17,466 nucleotides of DNA from HRBIN12 sp964640965 (GTDB lineage Bacteria; Actinomycetota; UBA4738; HRBIN12): contig CAZXJB010000055.1 of assembly GCA_964640965.1 (NCBI GenBank), forward strand, positions 1-17,466. The letters run 5' to 3'. Shown in pieces: positions 1 to 7,059 of this stretch (positions are counted from its first letter, which is position 1; each line of letters begins with the position of its first letter). A model generated the notes under the pieces. The model was given only the letters and a program-made list of their open reading frames with translations. It was not told where the DNA came from and did not search any database. Both the position numbers and the translations under genes were made by a program.

Positions 1-1612
1 GCTTCATGCCCCGCGAGTAGCCTTCCACCTTCTCCTCGGCCCGGTCGCGCAGGCGCCAGTAGGCCTCGAAGTCGCCCAGGTGGCACCGCATCTGCTCCCG
101 GTAGCCCGCCAGGTAGGCGCGGTCGCGCTCGAGCTCGCGCTCGAGGGCCACCACCCCGCGGTCGGCGAGGAACTGGGCGAAGGAGGAGTTCAGCAGGTGG
201 TGGGCCTGCTCGCGCGTGTAGTTCCGCACGAGGTTGACGGCCATGTTGTACGAGGGCCGGAACGAGGACGTGAGGTCGTAGGTCCTGGTCGAGGCGAGCG
301 CGGCGACCCGCTCGAACGGCACCTGCCGCTGGAACAGGACGATGGCGTGGCCGATCTCGTCGATCCCCCGTCGCCCCGCGCGCCCGGTGAGCTGCGTGTA
401 CTCCCCGGGCGTGAGGAGCTCGTGCCGCTCGCCGGAGAACTTCCACAGGTCCTCGATCACGACCGAGCGGGCCGGCATGTTCACGCCGAGCGAGAGCGTC
501 TCGGTCGCGAAGACGAGCTTGACGAGCCCGGCCTCGAAGAGCTCCTCGACGGTCTCCTTGAACACCGGCAGCATGCCGGCGTGGTGCGCGGCGACCCCGG
601 CCGCGAGGGCCTCGACGAACGCGCCGAACCCCAGGGTCCGCAGGTCCGCCTCGTCCATCCACGCGGCGCGCATCTCCGCGAAGTCCCGGATGCGGGCCGC
701 CTCCTCCTCGGTGGTCAGCCGGATCCCGGCCCGCGTGACGAGCTCGACGCTGCGGTCGCAGCCGGCGCGGCTGAAGACGAAGTAGATCGCCGGCAGCATC
801 CCGTGCTCCGCGAGGACCTCGATCACCTCGTCGCGCCGCGCCACGTACACGCGGCGGTGGCCCTCGCGCGGCCGACCCGTCCACCGCTCCTGGGTCGCCC
901 CGGAGCCGCGCCGACGGGTGGTCCGCACGCGGGCCTCCTCGCGGTCGAGCGAGACCAGGTACGGGTTCGGGGCGGGCCTGCCGTCGACCTCGGCGTGCAT
1001 CGGGTGCAGCTCGTGCCCCACGAGGTAGTGGTGCTGCAGCGGCACCGGCCGCCGCTCCTCGATGACGACCCGCGTGGGTCCGCGGAGGGTGCCCACCCAC
1101 TCGCCGAACTCCTCGGCGTTGGAGATCGTCGCCGACAGGCACACGACGGCCACCGAGACCGGGAGGTGGATCAGCACCTCCTCCCAGACCGCGCCCCGGT
1201 AGGGGTCCTGGAGGTAATGGACCTCGTCGAGGATGACGAAGCGCAGGTCGCGCAGGGCCTCGCTCCGCTCGTACAGCATGTTGCGCAGGACCTCGGTGGT
1301 CATCACCACGATCGGCGCGTCGGGGTTGATCGAGTTGTCGCCCGTGAGCAGGCCGACCTTGGACGCCCCGTGCTCGGCCACGAGATCGCCGAACTTCTGG
1401 TTCGAGAGCGCCTTCAGCGGCGTGGTGTAGAAGCAGCGGCCCTCGAGCTCCAGGGCGCGCACGACCGCGAACTCCGCGACGACGGTCTTGCCCGAGCCCG
1501 TCGGGGCCGCGACGAGCACGGACTCCCCGGCGTGCAGGGCCCGGATCGCCTCCATCTGGAAGGGATCGAGCTCGAACGGGTAGCGGGCGGCGAACCGCTG
1601 GGGGTCGATCAC
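1..1612 (-). CDS. helY: Ski2-like DEAD/DEAH-box RNA helicase HelY, 3' part outside window
   Basis: This is an ATP-dependent superfamily 2 helicase of the Ski2/Mtr4-like HelY family, presumed to act in RNA metabolism. The visible 537 residues cover both RecA-like domains. A Q-motif-like stretch lies around residues 13-20, Walker A (PTGSGKT) at 37-43, TTPLKALSNQK near 63-73 and the DEVH box at 129-132. They are followed by SATISNAEEFG, the SRAGCD segment, AAHHAGMLP and TGRAGRRGID. The reading frame runs off the window at base 1, so the C-terminal part is missing; the family is usually about 900 residues. The only usable start is GTG at 1612, because an in-frame TAG lies four codons upstream at 1622-1624. 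No Shine-Dalgarno sequence precedes it, but a TAGACT hexamer sits exactly six bases upstream, which suggests a leaderless transcript. It follows the hydrolase gene by 26 bp. HelY lies next to tatC in mycobacteria too. Confidence 0.93.
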   Translation of the reverse strand, partial: MIDPQRFAARYPFELDPFQMEAIRALHAGESVLVAAPTGSGKTVVAEFAVVRALELEGRCFYTTPLKALSNQKFGDLVAEHGASKVGLLTGDNSINPDAPIVVMTTEVLRNMLYERSEALRDLRFVILDEVHYLQDPYRGAVWEEVLIHLPVSVAVVCLSATISNAEEFGEWVGTLRGPTRVVIEERRPVPLQHHYLVGHELHPMHAEVDGRPAPNPYLVSLDREEARVRTTRRRGSGATQERWTGRPREGHRRVYVARRDEVIEVLAEHGMLPAIYFVFSRAGCDRSVELVTRAGIRLTTEEEAARIRDFAEMRAAWMDEADLRTLGFGAFVEALAAGVAAHHAGMLPVFKETVEELFEAGLVKLVFATETLSLGVNMPARSVVIEDLWKFSGERHELLTPGEYTQLTGRAGRRGIDEIGHAIVLFQRQVPFERVAALASTRTYDLTSSFRPSYNMAVNLVRNYTREQAHHLLNSSFAQFLADRGVVALERELERDRAYLAGYREQMRCHLGDFEAYWRLRDRAEEKVEGYSRGMK

Positions 1613-1618
1613 GAAGCC

Positions 1619-1624
1619 AGTCTA
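1619..1624 (-). promoter_or_regulatory. Candidate -10 element of a leaderless helY promoter
   Basis: The minus strand reads TAGACT, then GGCTTC (6 nt), then the GTG start of helY. With the usual -12 to -7 placement of a -10 box, transcription would begin on the start codon itself. No purine-rich ribosome-binding site and no convincing -35 box are present. The same geometry occurs before pafA and before the small membrane protein gene at 4432-4650. Confidence 0.5.
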
Positions 1625-1638
1625 CGGACGGGGTCTGG

Positions 1639-2370
1639 TCAGCGGAGCCCGCAGGCCGCGAGGTGCTCGCGCAGCAGCTCGGTGAAGCGCTCGGGCGCCT
1701 CGAGGTTCGACAGGTGCCCGACGCCCTCGATGACCTCGAGCCGCGCGCCGGGGATCTGCTCGGCCATCGCGGTGGAGACCTCGGCGGGGATGAGCTGGTC
1801 CTGGGTCGAGGTCACCACGAGGGTCGGCACCGAGATCCCGGGCAGGTCCGGCGTGGAGTCCGGGCGCTCGGCCATCCCCTCGAGGGCCGCGGCGATCGCC
1901 TCGGCCGACTGGTCGGCGATGAGGGCGCGGACGTGCTCGGCGAGCTCCGCGGGGGCGTCGGGCGCGAGGAGCTTCGGGGGGTCGGCGGCGAGGATGTTGC
2001 CCTCGCGCCGCAGCCGCTCCGCGAGGTCCCGCCGAGCCTGGGCGGCCTCGGGCGCATCGGCCACGGCCCGCGTGTTCGCGAGCACGAGCCCGAGCACGCG
2101 CTCGCGCGCGCGGCGCCAGATCTCGAACGCGACGTAGCCGCCGAGCGAGAGCCCGCACACGACGGCCCGGTCCACCCCGGCGGCGTCGAGCGCCTGGAGC
2201 GCGTGGCGGGCGCACGCCTCCATCGTCGTGACCGGGCCGGCGAGGGGCGCCGAGCCGAACCCCGGGTGGTCCGGCGCGACGGCCGGGAGCTCGGGGGGGA
2301 GCGCCGCCCGCTGGGGCGCCCACATCCGCGCGTCGAGCGGCCAGGCGTGCAGGAGCAGCAGACCGTCCAT
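1639..2370 (-). CDS. Alpha/beta-hydrolase fold protein, enol-lactonase-like
   Basis: This is a 243-residue alpha/beta hydrolase, probably cytoplasmic because no signal peptide is visible. The N-terminal LHAWPLDARMW segment resembles the oxyanion-hole region of 3-oxoadipate enol-lactonases (PcaD-like) and related C-C or ester hydrolases. The nucleophile elbow is GLSLGG with Ser75. The acid is Asp191 in TSTQDQLIP and the base is His219 in GVGHLSNLE, so the catalytic triad is complete. The length is normal for the family. The ATG start overlaps the stop of the upstream gene by one base (TGATG), so translation is probably coupled. The substrate cannot be read from the sequence, and no aromatic-degradation genes are nearby. 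Its position between Tat genes and helY says nothing clear about its role. A proline iminopeptidase-like or general esterase function is an alternative. Confidence 0.88.
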   Translation of the reverse strand: MDGLLLLHAWPLDARMWAPQRAALPPELPAVAPDHPGFGSAPLAGPVTTMEACARHALQALDAAGVDRAVVCGLSLGGYVAFEIWRRARERVLGLVLANTRAVADAPEAAQARRDLAERLRREGNILAADPPKLLAPDAPAELAEHVRALIADQSAEAIAAALEGMAERPDSTPDLPGISVPTLVVTSTQDQLIPAEVSTAMAEQIPGARLEVIEGVGHLSNLEAPERFTELLREHLAACGLR

Positions 2371-3089
2371 CAGCCCGGCGGGGTGGGGAGCGTCGGCTGG
2401 AAGATGTTGGCGGCGAACTGGACCTCGAGGTAGTCGTGGTACCCGTCGCCGAACACCTGGCCCGCGAGGTCGAAGACGTCCTTCGCGCGGGCGGTGAGCT
2501 CCGCGGCCCGGCCCCCGCGCTCCCCCGCCGCGTCGACGGCGAGGAGGGCGGCCTGCCGGAACAGCCGCAGGCCCTGGATCATCCGCAGGCGCCCGTTGAT
2601 CGCGTTGAGGACGACGGGCGCGTCGAAGCCCTTGCCGCCCATGATCGTCGCCGCCTCGACCGCCTCCAGGTCGTCGGCGGCCTTCCCCGCGGCCTCGGCC
2701 GCCGCCCGCGCGACGTCGGCCAGGGCCTTCGGGTCGCCCGAGGGCCCCGCCGCGTCCGTGAGGGCGCCGCCGAGATCGGGGAACGCGTCGAACGCGCTCG
2801 GCGGCACGGGCGTGCCGAGCGGCGTGATGATGGGATCGATCCGGCGTTGGAGCTCGAGCGCCGCGTCCCGCAGCCGCCGGGCGAGCTCGGCCTCGCGCGC
2901 CTGCGCCCGCTCCTTCGCGACGCCGTACCAGATCCCGACGACGGCGAGCACGAGGACGATCGCCCCCAGCGAGACCCAGAACGAGCGGCGCGCGAGCAGC
3001 GGCGGACGGACCGGCACGTACGTGGGCTTCGGCCCCCGCGTGACGGCGCGCGAGCCCCCCTTCGGCTTGCTCTTCCCCTTGATCGCCAT
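2370..3089 (-). CDS. Unrecognised membrane-anchored protein in the Tat operon
   Basis: I do not recognise this 239-residue protein. It has a strongly basic N-terminus (residues 1-35, rich in Lys, Arg and Pro). One hydrophobic segment at about 37-57 follows, and then a charged, probably coiled stretch at 58-85. The rest is an Ala-rich, mostly helical domain of about 150 residues. The positive-inside rule predicts a cytoplasmic tail and an extracytoplasmic C-terminal domain. There is no lipobox, Cys pair or recognisable catalytic motif. It starts with ATG six bases after the tatC stop and overlaps the hydrolase start by one base, so it is embedded in the operon. A role linked to the Tat translocon or to the cell envelope is possible from context only. 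It could be a lineage-specific protein. Confidence 0.75.
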   Translation of the reverse strand: MAIKGKSKPKGGSRAVTRGPKPTYVPVRPPLLARRSFWVSLGAIVLVLAVVGIWYGVAKERAQAREAELARRLRDAALELQRRIDPIITPLGTPVPPSAFDAFPDLGGALTDAAGPSGDPKALADVARAAAEAAGKAADDLEAVEAATIMGGKGFDAPVVLNAINGRLRMIQGLRLFRQAALLAVDAAGERGGRAAELTARAKDVFDLAGQVFGDGYHDYLEVQFAANIFQPTLPTPPG

Positions 3090-3095
3090 GACCGC

Positions 3096-3875
3096 CTACT
3101 TCCCCAAGGCCCGGGCGACGATGATAGCCGCCTCGTAGAAGAGCATCATCGGGAACATCATCGCGAGCATCGTGTACGGGTCGGCGCTCGGCGTGATGAA
3201 CGCCGCGAAGATCGAGATCCCGAGGATCGCCCACCGGCGCCACGCCCGGAGCTGATCGGTCGAGACGATCCCGAGCACCGTGAGGAACACGAGCACGATC
3301 GGGAACTCGAACGAGAGCCCGAACGCGAGCGCGACGAGCATCACGAAGCTGATGAACCGGTCCCCCGTGAGGAGCGGCACGAAGCGCGAGCCGGCGAAGC
3401 CCAGCAGGAAGTTCAGGGCCTTGGGCAGCGTCACGTAGGCGAGGACCGCCCCCATCAGGAAGAGCACGACGGAGCTCGTCACGAACAGGATCGCCAGTCG
3501 GCGCTCGCGGCGCGTGAGGCCCGGCACGACGAACCGCCACAGCTCCCAGAGCACGACGGGCAGCGCGATGAACAGCCCGATGAACACGACGAGCTTCAGC
3601 TTGATCATCACGGAGTCGACCGCCCCCGTGTAGAAGAGGGTGCAGCTCTCCGTCGGCCGGACCTCGGCCGGGACGGTGCGCCAGTAGTCGCAGTAGGGCT
3701 CGAGGAGCAGGTCGAGCACCCGGCCGTAGAGGATCCAGCCGACGACCGAGCCGGCGGCGATCGCGACGATCGAGGCCACGAGCCGGTACCGCAGCTCCTC
3801 GAGGTGCTCGATGAGGGTCATCGTGCCCTCGGGGTCGCGGGGCTTGCGCCGCAGGCGCTGGGGGATCAGGCGCAC
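3096..3875 (-). CDS. tatC: Sec-independent protein translocase subunit TatC
   Basis: TatC is the integral membrane core of the twin-arginine translocon and binds the signal peptide of folded export substrates. The 259 residues show the cytoplasmic motif LIEHLEELRYRL at 21-32 and about six hydrophobic segments: near 33-50, 91-118, 127-150, 175-203, 214-228 and 235-256. Phe115 and Glu124 in FVVPGLTRRER align with E. coli Phe94 and Glu103, the residues of the signal-peptide site. The C-terminal PSADPYTMLAMMFPMMLFYE motif is also intact. The start is GTG at 3875, preceded by GAGG with a six-base spacer that overlaps the end of the upstream Tat gene. An inner ATG at residue 19 is possible, but the basic N-terminal extension is typical of actinobacterial TatC. 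It lies directly downstream of the TatB-like gene. Confidence 0.97.
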   Translation of the reverse strand: MRLIPQRLRRKPRDPEGTMTLIEHLEELRYRLVASIVAIAAGSVVGWILYGRVLDLLLEPYCDYWRTVPAEVRPTESCTLFYTGAVDSVMIKLKLVVFIGLFIALPVVLWELWRFVVPGLTRRERRLAILFVTSSVVLFLMGAVLAYVTLPKALNFLLGFAGSRFVPLLTGDRFISFVMLVALAFGLSFEFPIVLVFLTVLGIVSTDQLRAWRRWAILGISIFAAFITPSADPYTMLAMMFPMMLFYEAAIIVARALGK

Positions 3876-3888
3876 GGTCGACCTCGGC

Positions 3889-4401
3889 TCATCCGCCCTC
3901 GGGGGCGTCGGGCTGCGCCGGCGACGCCTCGCCCGGCGACGAAGCCTGGCCCACCGGCGGTGGGTCGGTGGCGGGCGTGGACGCGGGGCTCCCGCCCGGC
4001 GCGGGCCGACGCGGCGGGGCGGGCTCCTCGGTGAGGTCGATCCGGAAGGTCCGCTGCACCTCGCGCCGCGCCCGGCGGATCTCGGCGAGACCGCGACCGA
4101 GGGTGCGCGCGACCTCGACCACGCTCTCCTCCGCCTCGGGCTCGCGAGCCTCCTCCCCGCCCTCCCCCGGGCCGTCGGCCTCGGCGCCGCGTGCCGGGGA
4201 CGCCTTCGGCGGGCTCGGGCGCACGGGCTCGGTCTCGTCGAGCCCGAGGCGGATCGTGCGGGTCACCTCGTCCTGGGCCCGACGGAGCTCGTTCAGGGCG
4301 CGACCGATCGTCCGCGCGAGCTCCGGCAGGCGCTGCGGCCCGACGATGACGAGCGCGACCAGCAGGATGACGAGCAGCTCCTGGGGTCCGATGTTGAACA
4401 C
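3889..4401 (-). CDS. tatB: TatA/TatB-family translocase subunit, TatB-like, with duplicated helix
   Basis: This is a twin-arginine translocon subunit of the TatA/B family. It starts with FNIGPQELLVILLVALVIVG, a short transmembrane helix with Glu8. A GP hinge (21-22) and an amphipathic helix beginning RLPELARTIGRAL follow. Glu8 and the GP hinge favour TatB over TatA, which typically has an FG hinge. At 170 residues it is longer than TatA. Unusually, the amphipathic helix recurs without a membrane segment: residues 27-52 and 96-121 align without gaps at 16 of 26 identities. An acidic Pro/Gly-rich linker joins them and a Pro-rich tail follows. The start is GTG at 4401 with a modest AGG/GGGA purine stretch upstream; the GTG places Met-Phe-Asn-Ile-Gly at the N-terminus as expected. 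tatC begins 13 bases downstream. A separate TatA was not found in this window and may be encoded elsewhere. Confidence 0.9.
   Translation of the reverse strand: MFNIGPQELLVILLVALVIVGPQRLPELARTIGRALNELRRAQDEVTRTIRLGLDETEPVRPSPPKASPARGAEADGPGEGGEEAREPEAEESVVEVARTLGRGLAEIRRARREVQRTFRIDLTEEPAPPRRPAPGGSPASTPATDPPPVGQASSPGEASPAQPDAPEGG
4039..4323 (-). repeat. Internal duplication of the TatB amphipathic-helix coding segment
   Basis: Two in-frame segments, 4246-4323 and 4039-4116, encode the related helices ELARTIGRALNELRRAQDEV and EVARTLGRGLAEIRRARREV, plus a shared RT(I/F)R continuation. They are 69 codons apart. The DNA is visibly similar, for example the gcgaccgatcgtccgcgcga versus gcgaccgagggtgcgcgcga stretches on the plus strand. 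The transmembrane segment was not copied. Confidence 0.8.
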
Positions 4402-4428
4402 GCGTCCCTACCTGGGGTCGGGGTCGGT

Positions 4429-4434
4429 ATCCTA
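4429..4434 (-). promoter_or_regulatory. Possible internal -10 element upstream of tatB
   Basis: The minus strand reads TAGGAT within GGTAGGATA, 27 bases upstream of the tatB GTG and overlapping the stop codon of the upstream small gene. The same nine bases GGTAGGATA occur upstream of pup at about 11347-11355. No -35 box is evident. This may be an internal promoter or chance. Confidence 0.3.
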
Positions 4435-4650
4435 CCGCCGGCGTCGGCGTGGTCCGGGCGCGCGTTCCCGCGCCGAGGCGACCTCCGCCTGCACCGTCCC
4501 CAGCTCATCGGCCAAGCGCCGGGCCGCGCGGCCGACGAGGATCGCGTGCCGCCCGAGCGCGACGAGCACCGCGGCGAGGGCCCCCAGCGTCACGAGCGCG
4601 ACCGCGAGCCAGACGACGGCCACGGGGGTGACGGCGAGGGAGGCGCGCAC
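4432..4650 (-). CDS. Small single-pass membrane protein, hypothetical
   Basis: This 72-residue hypothetical protein is not recognised. It has a short N-terminus, one hydrophobic helix at about residues 9-32, then a charged amphipathic helix (about 38-62) and an Arg-rich tail. The topology recalls DUF948-like or Tat-associated small proteins, but no family can be claimed. The GTG start at 4650 has no Shine-Dalgarno sequence but is preceded by TACGAT and exactly six bases. That is the same leaderless geometry seen at helY and pafA and argues that it is a real, first gene of the Tat operon. tatB begins 30 bases after its stop. The protein could help organise the translocon, or it may simply be carried along. 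Confidence 0.62.
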   Translation of the reverse strand: MRASLAVTPVAVVWLAVALVTLGALAAVLVALGRHAILVGRAARRLADELGTVQAEVASARERAPGPRRRRR

Positions 4651-4656
4651 CCAGTC

Positions 4657-4662
4657 ATCGTA
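4657..4662 (-). promoter_or_regulatory. Candidate -10 element of a leaderless promoter for the Tat operon
   Basis: The minus strand reads TACGAT, then GACTGG, then the GTG start at 4650. This fits a TAnnnT box followed by six bases and initiation on the start codon. No -35 box or ribosome-binding site is visible. The 58-bp gap to the upstream gene is otherwise featureless. Confidence 0.5.
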
Positions 4663-4708
4663 GCCGATGGGATGCCCGGAGCCCGGGCGGCGCGGGGCGC
4701 GGTCGGCC

Positions 4709-5071
4709 CTACCGTCGGGTCAGGAACCGCTCGATCCAGCCGTCGTCCTGCAGGGCGAAGTGGAAGTCGATGAGGTCGTCGAGGGTGAACGCCGGGGCGT
4801 CGGGGAGCGGCGGCCTGGGGTCGATCGCCTGGGCCTCGGCGTCGAAGAGCTCGGCCGTGGTCGTCGGGGCCCGGCTCGCGACGTCCACGCCGGCCGAGAC
4901 CAGCAGCGCCACGATCTTGCGGTCGGCCCGCTTCTCGACCGGGTCGAGGCAGCTCGGGCAGGTGAACCGGTAGGTCCCCTCGCGGCCGCCTCGGGTCACC
5001 TCCAGCAGGATCGCCTCGGGTCCCATGTCCACTTCCCCGCAGCGGGGGCACGTCGTCCGGATGGTGGTCAT
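4709..5071 (-). CDS. Conserved actinobacterial zinc-ribbon protein
   Basis: This 120-residue soluble protein has an N-terminal zinc ribbon formed by Cys8/Cys11 (CPRC) and Cys38/Cys41 (CPSC). A helical segment containing VEKRADRKIVALLVSAGV follows. A C-terminal acidic, hydrophobic part contains DLIDFHFALQDDGWI. Similar small zinc-ribbon proteins are common conserved hypotheticals in Actinobacteria; no biochemical function is known to me. The ATG at 5071 has only a weak GGGTGT upstream. It follows pafC by 64 bp in the same direction and could share its transcript, but it could also have its own promoter. A TAGGGT box at 5133-5138, over the pafC stop, is a weak candidate. Confidence 0.8.
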   Translation of the reverse strand: MTTIRTTCPRCGEVDMGPEAILLEVTRGGREGTYRFTCPSCLDPVEKRADRKIVALLVSAGVDVASRAPTTTAELFDAEAQAIDPRPPLPDAPAFTLDDLIDFHFALQDDGWIERFLTRR

Positions 5072-5135
5072 GACACCCGCTGTATCGGCGGTGCCGCCGG
5101 ACCCCTTGAGGCTGGGCCGGTCGATGCGGACTACC

Positions 5136-6113
5136 CTAACGGTATGGTTCTGCGGTCCTGCGGGCGAGCTCGCGGACCCGGTCTTTCAGCTCGGGGGGCG
5201 CGAGGACCTGCGCGCCCCCGGACAGGCGCAGGACCAGGCGCTCGGCCCACTCCAGCCGGGCCGCGGGCATGACGACCTCGAGGCGGCCGTCGCCGCGCTC
5301 GATCTGCTCGGTGATCTCGTAGTACTCCGCGACCCAGCGGGCCTCCGGTGCGAGGACGAGGCGGACCTCGACGTCCCGCTCGCTCGGCCAGTACAGGGGC
5401 CGACCCGAGCCACGGAGCCCGCGAGGCTCGAAGGTCTCGCCCGTCTCCTCGGCCGTGCGGACCCGGTCGGCCCGGAACAGCCGCTCCTGCCCCGAGCGGT
5501 GATCGAACGCCGCCACGTACCAGTTCCCGATCGCCGAGAACACCTCCTCCGGATCGATCTCGCGCGTCGTCACCTCGGCCGAGGAGGCCGCGAAGTACTC
5601 GATCCGGACCCGCCGGTGCTCCGTGGCCGCCCGCCGCAGCACCCGGAGCGACTCCGCCTCACGTCCGCCGGGGGCGACGTCCACCCTGGAGGGAAGCTCT
5701 CCCAGGGTCTCCGGTCCGAGAGCCTGCGCGAGCTTCGCGAGCGCCGAGACGAGCGCCGGGGCCTCGGGCACGTCCGGCATCGCCGCCAGGCCCGTCCCCC
5801 GCAGGTACAGGGCGAGCGCCTCGCTGCGCGTGAGCCGCAGCGGCCGTGCGAAGTAGTCCGCCATCCGGATCCACACCCGACCGTCCTGGATCTCGACGTC
5901 GATGAGGTCCCCCGGGCTGTACGGCGGGAGTCCGGACAGGAACAGGAGGTTCAGGTCCTCGACGAGCGCGTCCTCGGGGACCCCGAACAGCCGCGTGAGC
6001 TCCGCGAGCCTCGTGCCCGGGTGCTGCACGACGTAGGGCACGACCACGAGCAGGCGCTTGAGGCGCTCGGAGACGCGCGGGGGGCGGCGCCCGCCCTCCT
6101 CAACCGGCGGCAA
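5136..6113 (-). CDS. pafC: WYL-domain transcriptional regulator PafC
   Basis: PafC pairs with PafB. In mycobacteria the two activate the RecA-independent DNA-damage response. The protein has an N-terminal winged-helix region (about residues 12-95, containing SERLKRLLVVVPYVVQHPG and SGLPPYSPGDLIDVE). A WYL domain follows at about 150-220, with NWYVAAFDHRSGQERLFRADR at its centre, and then a C-terminal WCX-type extension. I place the start at TTG 6113, giving 325 residues. No ATG or GTG lies near the expected N-terminus, and this TTG has a strong GGAGG six bases upstream inside pafB. The gene therefore overlaps pafB by 14 bp, implying translational coupling. The length agrees with mycobacterial PafC (about 316 residues). 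A longer upstream extension of the frame reads through pafB in another frame and is not credible. Confidence 0.93.
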   Translation of the reverse strand: MPPVEEGGRRPPRVSERLKRLLVVVPYVVQHPGTRLAELTRLFGVPEDALVEDLNLLFLSGLPPYSPGDLIDVEIQDGRVWIRMADYFARPLRLTRSEALALYLRGTGLAAMPDVPEAPALVSALAKLAQALGPETLGELPSRVDVAPGGREAESLRVLRRAATEHRRVRIEYFAASSAEVTTREIDPEEVFSAIGNWYVAAFDHRSGQERLFRADRVRTAEETGETFEPRGLRGSGRPLYWPSERDVEVRLVLAPEARWVAEYYEITEQIERGDGRLEVVMPAARLEWAERLVLRLSGGAQVLAPPELKDRVRELARRTAEPYR

Positions 6114-7050
6114 GGATCGCCTCCAGCCGCCGCAGGACCTCGGCGCGGAGCTCCGGAGGCTCGAGCGCCACCGCGTCGGGCCCGAACGAGAGCACCCACC
6201 CGGCGAGGGCCTGCTCGGGACCGCTCGGGATCGCCACCTCGACCCAGCCGTCCTCGCGGGTGCGGAGCACCGTCGCCCCCTCGATCCCCTTCGTCGCCCA
6301 CCAGGCGACGCGCGGCGAGAGGGCGACGACCGCCTTCTCGCGCGGCTCGCCGGGTCCCCAGGGTCCCACCTGCACGTGGTCGCCCGCCCGGAACCCCTCG
6401 GGCGGGCGGCTGCCGGGCCCTGCGTCCTCGATCGCGGAGGTGAGGCGCGAGAGCCGGAACGAGCGGATCTCGCCCCGATCGCGGTCCAGGCCGACGAGGT
6501 ACCAGCTGCCGCCCCGCACCGCGAGACCGTAGGCATCCACCTCGCGCCGGCCCTCCTCGCCGCGGGCCGTCCGGTACGTGAAGCGGACCCGGCGCTCGCC
6601 GGCGACCGCCTCGGCCGCGGCCGAGAGGTGCGCCTCGGCGGCCTCGTCCACCGCGATGGCGGATCCGCTCACGCCGGCGAGGATGCTGCCCTCGGCGCTC
6701 GAGAGGAGCTTGCGCACGGCCTCCTCGGCCGGCGAGCCCCCGCCGCCGGCGTGGGCGGCGACGAACAGGGCCGAGATCTCCTCGGGCGTGAACGCGATCT
6801 CCGGCAGGTAGTACCGCTCGGGCGGGATGCGGTACCCCTGCTCGGTCTCCCAGGCGTCGGAGACGACCTCGATCGGGATGCCGAGGTCGCGCAGGATCGC
6901 CTTGTCGCGCTCGAACATGCGCTTCGTGCTCTCGCCGCCCTGCCGGCCGTACGCCTCCTCCATGCGTTCCCGGATCTCCTCGAACGTGAGCGGCCGCGTG
7001 GCTTCCAGGAGCAGCGCGACGAGGTTGACCAGGCGTTCGAGCGGCTGCAT
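6100..7050 (-). CDS. pafB: WYL-domain transcriptional regulator PafB
   Basis: PafB is the partner of PafC in a heterodimeric transcription activator. In mycobacteria PafBC responds to DNA damage, probably through ligand (nucleic acid) sensing by the WYL domains. The 316 residues begin MQPLERLVNLVALLLEATRP, a winged helix-turn-helix region (1-75) with ERDKAILRDLGIPIE. The WYL domain lies at about 150-205 with SWYLVG at 182-187 and the Arg-rich EIRSFRLSRL. A C-terminal WCX extension follows. The ATG at 7050 is the only good start; there is no Shine-Dalgarno sequence, and TATGAT lies nine bases upstream, so the mRNA leader is likely at most a few bases. The gene is divergent from DUF3866 with 24 bp between start codons. 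In mycobacteria pafB is next to pafA, so here the operon has been split. Confidence 0.94.
   Translation of the reverse strand: MQPLERLVNLVALLLEATRPLTFEEIRERMEEAYGRQGGESTKRMFERDKAILRDLGIPIEVVSDAWETEQGYRIPPERYYLPEIAFTPEEISALFVAAHAGGGGSPAEEAVRKLLSSAEGSILAGVSGSAIAVDEAAEAHLSAAAEAVAGERRVRFTYRTARGEEGRREVDAYGLAVRGGSWYLVGLDRDRGEIRSFRLSRLTSAIEDAGPGSRPPEGFRAGDHVQVGPWGPGEPREKAVVALSPRVAWWATKGIEGATVLRTREDGWVEVAIPSGPEQALAGWVLSFGPDAVALEPPELRAEVLRRLEAILAAG
6120..6124 (-). promoter_or_regulatory. Shine-Dalgarno sequence deciding the TTG start of pafC
   Basis: The minus strand reads GGAGG, CGATCC, TTG. The perfect core and six-base spacer support the rare TTG start at 6113, inside the 3' end of pafB. Confidence 0.65.
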
Positions 7051-7059
7051 GCGTGCCGC

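Noticed and set aside
80..2137. Long plus-strand open frame of 685 codons opposite helY and the hydrolase
   Set aside because: It lies antisense to two clearly recognisable genes, has no domain and shows a composition typical of GC-rich antisense frames.
2436..4034. Plus-strand 532-codon frame opposite the Tat genes
   Set aside because: It is rich in Arg, Asp, Glu, His and Pro without any domain and is antisense to tatC and its neighbours, so it is a compositional shadow.
5136..6536. N-terminally extended PafC (466 codons)
   Set aside because: The extension reads pafB in another frame as Arg/Ser-rich sequence; family length and the ribosome-binding site support the TTG at 6113.
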